Positions 33,430 through 37,576 of a DNA stretch of 37,576 bases are shown here, piece by piece. The notes under the pieces are model-generated. The model made no database searches. It was not told the origin of the DNA and worked only from the letters and a program-made list of their open reading frames with translations. The DNA is from Campylobacteraceae bacterium (lineage in GTDB: Bacteria > Campylobacterota > Campylobacteria > Campylobacterales > Sulfurovaceae). Made by a program: the position numbers and the translations under genes. The stretch's first letter is position 1; every line of letters begins with the position of its first letter. The DNA is taken from contig JALXFN010000137.1 of the NCBI GenBank assembly GCA_027068975.1, forward strand, positions 1 to 37,576, read 5' to 3'.

Positions 33430-35762
33430 TTTTCATCCTTTTTGTTTTTACTCTGATAGAAATATGACAACCCAAAGAGTATCATTCCTAAAATTAAGAA
33501 GAGTAAAATTCTATAGATAGAGTCAAGGTTTGCCAAGTCAAAGAAAAAGGCTTTGAGAATGGCTAGAAGTATCAACCCTGTACCAACAAGCTTTGAGACT
33601 TTGATATCTTTTATAATACCATAAACAAAGAGTGCAATACCAAAGGCTACCCAGAGTAAGGTAATGGCAAACTTGGTTCCAGCAGGGCTGTATAGTTTTA
33701 CCAAATGATAGACCTCAACATTTAAGAAGACAAAGAGTAACCCTACCCCTGCTCCTAACATTAGATGCGAGAGCTGATACTCACCAACCGTCAATTTAGA
33801 CTCTTTAAACGCAATGGTATAGATAAACCCAACCACAGCCATAAAGAGTAAAAAGTTTATGAGAGAAATCATAGTGTTGCTTCCTGAAATATTGGCAATG
33901 TTGTCTACAAAACCTATCATCAGCAATCCAAGGAAAATATAGAAAATAGCTTTAGCACTCTCTTTGTAGTCACTCTTGTGAAGTATAAAGGCAAAGAGAG
34001 CAATAATCAACATGTAAACCATAGAAAAAACATCGGCATGGTAAACATCTAAAAGTAACGACGAGATAAAAGTCGAAGACAAATAAGCTCCCACAAATGT
34101 TCCCATAAAGAGTGTCCATTGTACATATTTAATAGGAACATACTTAAAGTCTAAACTACTATTTTTAAGCAACTTATACCCTGCAAAAAGCGAACCTATT
34201 ACAAAAAGTGAAGTTATAGCTAAAGATTGAACATACTCTAAGGTAGCCAATTTTTCAGGCATATATATTAAACGCTCATAGTTAGAGATAACATCAGAAA
34301 CAAGGTATCTTAAAACCGTTACAACAAATCCAAACAGAGCAAAGAGACCATAAGTAGCCTCTTTACTTTTTGTGGCTATCCAGAGCAACATAAGTGACTC
34401 TACAGCCCAAACGATGGTGAGTGAACTACCATCAAATATAAACGCAGGTGTCACCAAAAGTAAGGCAATGGCTTGTGCTAAGACAATGTAAAAAAGGTTC
34501 TTTAAAAGTACATTTTTCTTTGCCAAAACAGAAGCATAAATAAGCAAATACCCAGCCAATACTACCGTAACCACAGCATAGTAAAGTAGCTCAACACCAT
34601 AATATCCAAATAGAGCCAAATAGCTCAATATGGCAACCACAAAGTTTGCCCAAAAGAGAAATACAAAAGGCTTTTGTAATGCCTCTTTTTTCTCTTTAAT
34701 CTCATTAATAAATGGAACAATAGAGTAGATAACAAAGAACGCCCCATAAAGAAGAGCCAATGGTATAAAGTCATTAAACGTATCCCATACGGTTAAAAGT
34801 ACAGTAACAGAGGTAATAACAAATGCCATCCACGAAAGTAGTGACCACTTTTTATAGATAGAGATAAACAGTATCCCAAGGTTTAACATAAGCATGTAGC
34901 TTAACAGCCCTACATAGTTATCTGAACCAGTGCTAAGTAAAAATGGCGTAGCAAATCCACCTATAAGACCAAATATAGCTGTTGACTTGGCATCAAACCG
35001 AACCGAGATAACCCCTGCTAAGATAGTAATGGTTACCATCGCCACATAAGCATAAGTAGCCGAGATAAACATAAACCCTTCTAAGGCAAAAGCAGCAAAG
35101 ACAGAGAGGTAAAGCACAGCAATTCCCCCACCAAACAAGCTTTCAGAAAAGAGTTTATGTTTGTTGTCTATCATTCGTATACCTGCTACAAGCATAGCAA
35201 TACCCACAGCTATACCAATAAGCACACGCCCCCAAATAGGAATCCAATCTTTGTCTATGGAGTACTTTAAAAAGAGACCAATACCCAAAATAAACGCCAC
35301 AATAGCTACTTTTAAAATAATATTTCCAAAGAGCAACTCTTCTAAAGAGATATCTCCAAACTTATTAGAAAAATGCTCTTGAAGTGTTGGAGTTTTAACT
35401 TTAGATTGAGCTTCTACTTTAGGCTCTGATTTTATTTGAGATTTTTTATAGTTCTTTTTAACCTCGTTTATGTCAGAGATAGAAAGCTTTTTCTCTACTT
35501 TTTCTATAGGTTTTTCCACTTCCTCTTGTCGAGGTTGAGGTTTTAACATATCGACTGTAGAGACTCTACTTTCAGGGGATATATCCTCTTTTATACTAGG
35601 TGTAGAAACGACCTTCTTAACACTTTTGACCTCTACCCTACGCTCTGTAGCTAAAGATTTTTTTAACAATCTCTCTATCTCATCTAGCCGACCAGATACC
35701 GATGAGACTTTCAGTAAAATAGAAACGAGTAATATAAATATTATAACTACCAACAACTCCAT
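33426..35762 (-). CDS. DUF2339 polytopic membrane protein
   Basis: 778 residues. A single hydrophobic start, a charged lysine/glutamate-rich cytoplasmic or periplasmic linker (about 20-140), then some 20 or more membrane helices to the C-terminus. That is the DUF2339 architecture, which is paired with DUF3999 in many Proteobacteria. No transport motif is known. It is first in a two-gene operon. Confidence 0.8.
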   Translation of the reverse strand: MELLVVIIFILLVSILLKVSSVSGRLDEIERLLKKSLATERRVEVKSVKKVVSTPSIKEDISPESRVSTVDMLKPQPRQEEVEKPIEKVEKKLSISDINEVKKNYKKSQIKSEPKVEAQSKVKTPTLQEHFSNKFGDISLEELLFGNIILKVAIVAFILGIGLFLKYSIDKDWIPIWGRVLIGIAVGIAMLVAGIRMIDNKHKLFSESLFGGGIAVLYLSVFAAFALEGFMFISATYAYVAMVTITILAGVISVRFDAKSTAIFGLIGGFATPFLLSTGSDNYVGLLSYMLMLNLGILFISIYKKWSLLSWMAFVITSVTVLLTVWDTFNDFIPLALLYGAFFVIYSIVPFINEIKEKKEALQKPFVFLFWANFVVAILSYLALFGYYGVELLYYAVVTVVLAGYLLIYASVLAKKNVLLKNLFYIVLAQAIALLLVTPAFIFDGSSLTIVWAVESLMLLWIATKSKEATYGLFALFGFVVTVLRYLVSDVISNYERLIYMPEKLATLEYVQSLAITSLFVIGSLFAGYKLLKNSSLDFKYVPIKYVQWTLFMGTFVGAYLSSTFISSLLLDVYHADVFSMVYMLIIALFAFILHKSDYKESAKAIFYIFLGLLMIGFVDNIANISGSNTMISLINFLLFMAVVGFIYTIAFKESKLTVGEYQLSHLMLGAGVGLLFVFLNVEVYHLVKLYSPAGTKFAITLLWVAFGIALFVYGIIKDIKVSKLVGTGLILLAILKAFFFDLANLDSIYRILLFLILGMILFGLSYFYQSKNKKDEK

Positions 35763-35973
35763 CTGTAACTCCTATATATTTTATTTTGTTTTTTATTATA
35801 ATCTTTTTATTCTTAAAGTGAAGAGTGATGCTTTACACTTTTATATAATTTTAGATTTATTAGGAAGTATAACATTAATATTTATTTTTTATATTATTTT
35901 AATAAAACTCTCTTTTAGATTCTTGTCATACCAATCAAAACCAAATATCTAAAAAAGCTCAAAATCATAATGT

Positions 35974-35998
35974 GGTGCGATAGCAATCGCACCCTACG
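35974..35998. repeat. REP hairpin, left flank of the transposase
   Basis: GGTGCGAT-AGCA-ATCGCACC (8-bp stem) plus the tail CTACGG. It lies just after the RAYT stop codon. The same sequence is inverted at 36535. Confidence 0.75.
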
Positions 35999-36009
35999 GG
36001 AATTTTTTA

Positions 36010-36477
36010 TCATACAAACGATGAATATTCCCACTCTTTCATCTCTTCAACCAACCCATGTTTAACAGGATTGTTTTGCATATATTCTAAACATCGAAAA
36101 TAATCTTTTTCATCTCTAATGGTATGTTCATAATATCGTTTTTGCCATATAGTTTTTAATCCTCGTCTATATCGGCTAAAAGATTGCTCTTCATCGGTGA
36201 GATAGCAATCGCACCCTACCAATTTGGTTGAAAAATTGTACTTTATGGCTCTTACTATTTTGGGATAATCAGTTGAAATTTCGGGGGTAATTATCATGTG
36301 TATATGGTCAGGCAACACCACAATAGCATCTATCTCATAACTATAATAGCTCTTGCTCTCACGAAAACTCTCTCGTAAAAGTTCAATATGTTCAACAAGC
36401 AAAGGTTTACGCTGATGAGTAACAACAGTAAGATAGTAGCTATGTCCTGCTAAAAAGAGTCGTTTATAATTTGCCAT
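36010..36477 (-). CDS. REP-associated tyrosine transposase (IS200-like, RAYT)
   Basis: 155 residues from ATG 36477 (family members start MANY-R; the longer frame to 36534 is not like the family). H58-I-H60 is the HUH motif (LPDHIHMI), and WQKRYYEH with NNPVKHGLV is the RAYT signature; Y115 or Y116 is the likely nucleophile. RAYTs cut and move single-stranded REP hairpins. Flanking REPs in inverted orientation confirm the partnership. A REP copy lies in frame at residues 87-94. Confidence 0.9.
   Translation of the reverse strand: MANYKRLFLAGHSYYLTVVTHQRKPLLVEHIELLRESFRESKSYYSYEIDAIVVLPDHIHMIITPEISTDYPKIVRAIKYNFSTKLVGCDCYLTDEEQSFSRYRRGLKTIWQKRYYEHTIRDEKDYFRCLEYMQNNPVKHGLVEEMKEWEYSSFV
36196..36220. 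repeat. REP copy inside the RAYT coding sequence
   Basis: GGTGAGAT-AGCA-ATCGCACC plus CTACC, matching the left flank except one stem base and the tail end. On the coding strand it gives V-G-C-D-C-Y-L-T (residues 87-94) without breaking the frame. Confidence 0.7.
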
Positions 36478-36534
36478 AAACAATTCTAACAAAAAAAAAT
36501 TAAAATAAACACTAAAACTCACATACAAAAACAT

Positions 36535-36560
36535 CCGTAGGGTGCGATTGCCATCGCACC
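36535..36560. repeat. REP hairpin, right flank of the transposase
   Basis: CCGTAG then GGTGCGAT-TGCC-ATCGCACC (8-bp stem). The inverse of the left flank, with one loop difference. It lies 58 bases upstream of the RAYT start. Confidence 0.75.
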
Positions 36561-36604
36561 AATCAAAATATATGAACTATCCAACAAACCTATCATCTTT
36601 TAAC

Positions 36605-36633
36605 ATCATCCCAAACCCTAAATTTGGAATGAA
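36605..36633. repeat. Degenerate intergenic palindromic repeat, copy C
   Basis: ATCCCAAA (36608-36615) faces ATTTGGAAT (36622-36630) imperfectly; TTTAGATTT follows as after copy B. Confidence 0.45.
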
Positions 36634-36659
36634 TAGTACTTTAGATTTAAATTTTACGC

Positions 36660-37457
36660 CTATATCCCAAAAGTCTCTTTAACTTTTTGTTCAAACTCTT
36701 TACGTAATGGCACAAAAGTCTCGGCTTCTCCACCAACAGGCATAAAAATATCTGCATCTTCATTTTCTATAATGTATTTTACTGCATCTGCTATAGGTTG
36801 AGGGTTTGGTCCTTCGTTTATGGCTTTTGCGACTATTGGTACAAAGTGAGATACCAACTCTTTGTAAGGCGAATCTTCGCTTGTTGTTTGGGCATTGGCG
36901 ACCAATCCCTCTTTAACAAAGTTGGTACCAAATAGTCCTGACTGTATAGAGTGAACTCTAACGTTGAAAGGCATGGTCTCAAAACGTAAAGAATCGACAA
37001 TACCTTCTACTGCATATTTACTAGCATTATAGTGAGCTAAAAGAGGCAATCCCATCTTTCCTAGAAATGAAGAGATGTTTATAATGACACCCGATTTTGC
37101 TTCTCTCATATAGGGCAACACTTCTCTGGTTACCTTCAACAATCCAAAGACATTTACATTAAACTGGTCGAACATCTCCTCATCGGTTCCATCTTCTACC
37201 GTTGCAAGTAGACCATAACCTGCATTGTTAACTAAGATATCTATTTTACCTTCATTTTCCATAACAGTATCAACTGCATTTTTAATGCTACTTGTATCTC
37301 TCACATCCAAATAGATATGCTTTAAATTGTCACTATTCTGCCCAACATCAGCACCCCTACTCCCTGCATACACCATATATCCATTCTCGGCTAAAAACTC
37401 TGCTGTTAACTTACCCATTCCAGAACCTGTTCCTGTAATCAATACTACTTTTGACAT
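36660..37457 (-). CDS. Short-chain dehydrogenase/reductase
   Basis: 265 residues. TGTGSGMG binds the dinucleotide, NNAGYG is the second motif, and S-S-F with YNASK (Tyr-x3-Lys) is the catalytic set. Classical SDR; SRG after the second strand favours NADPH. The substrate cannot be inferred. It has a good start near the right edge; nothing further is seen from 37458 to the end. Confidence 0.85.
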   Translation of the reverse strand: MSKVVLITGTGSGMGKLTAEFLAENGYMVYAGSRGADVGQNSDNLKHIYLDVRDTSSIKNAVDTVMENEGKIDILVNNAGYGLLATVEDGTDEEMFDQFNVNVFGLLKVTREVLPYMREAKSGVIINISSFLGKMGLPLLAHYNASKYAVEGIVDSLRFETMPFNVRVHSIQSGLFGTNFVKEGLVANAQTTSEDSPYKELVSHFVPIVAKAINEGPNPQPIADAVKYIIENEDADIFMPVGGEAETFVPLRKEFEQKVKETFGI

Positions 37458-37576
37458 TTTAATTCCTTATTATCTTTACCCAAACTGCTAGTTAAAAGCC
37501 AATTTTTGATGTGTTGAAGAAAGCTTCAAAAACTTATCAATAGAGTAAGCTAAAATGAATAATTTTAGCTTAACAA

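Noticed and set aside
35974-36560. CRISPR array
   Set aside because: Only three copies, in both orientations, with unequal spacing and a transposase between; they are REP hairpins.

Overview
The window comes from an AT-rich genome of the Campylobacterota (Epsilonproteobacteria). The best marker is hobA, the DnaA-binding replication initiation factor known only from this phylum. It lies in the phylum-typical order rppH-lysC-hobA-holB. The Sulfurimonas/Sulfurovum group is a reasonable guess, but genus cannot be settled from the sequence alone.

Layout. 1-2000: left accessory patch with a truncated DUF262 gene, a decayed PD-(D/E)XK-type transposase tail, a degenerate palindromic repeat, and a zeta-toxin gene followed by a tiny overlapping ORF. 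1992-4774: cytoplasmic NiFe-hydrogenase pair that looks like an H2 sensor, in one operon with a TetR regulator. 4867-7728: rppH-lysC-hobA-holB operon. 7801-10624: hemW, a YheT-type hydrolase, gmhB and a small acidic protein. 10625-11379: AT-rich gap with two overlapping micro-ORFs. 11380-18000: small acidic protein, Mrp/ApbC, a choline-kinase-like kinase, a periplasmic metallo-beta-lactamase-fold protein, a GH3 lipoprotein and a DEAD-box helicase. 18027-21251: two envelope thioredoxin-fold proteins and two membrane proteins. 21234-24276: dprA, a PPP-type phosphatase and a DASS/SLC13 transporter. 24447-29729: lipoproteins, an NlpC/P60 peptidase, folP, a TerB-like protein and an ICMT-like methyltransferase. 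29755-32064: second accessory patch with YefM-YoeB and its operator, an RNase H-fold/coiled-coil protein, and a GNAT gene preceded by a 59-residue ORF. 32212-35762: DUF3999 and DUF2339 membrane proteins. 35974-36633: a REP-associated tyrosine transposase flanked by inverted REP hairpins, with a third REP copy inside its own coding sequence. 36660-37457: a short-chain dehydrogenase.

Most of the window is chromosomal housekeeping with short gaps and overlaps. The unusual parts are the H2-sensor/TetR operon inserted where folP follows holB in Helicobacter pylori, the GNAT module whose only sensible start codon is ATT, the zeta toxin with a candidate partner downstream, the RNase H-fold protein, and the self-invading REP element. 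No tRNA, rRNA or CRISPR array was recognised.
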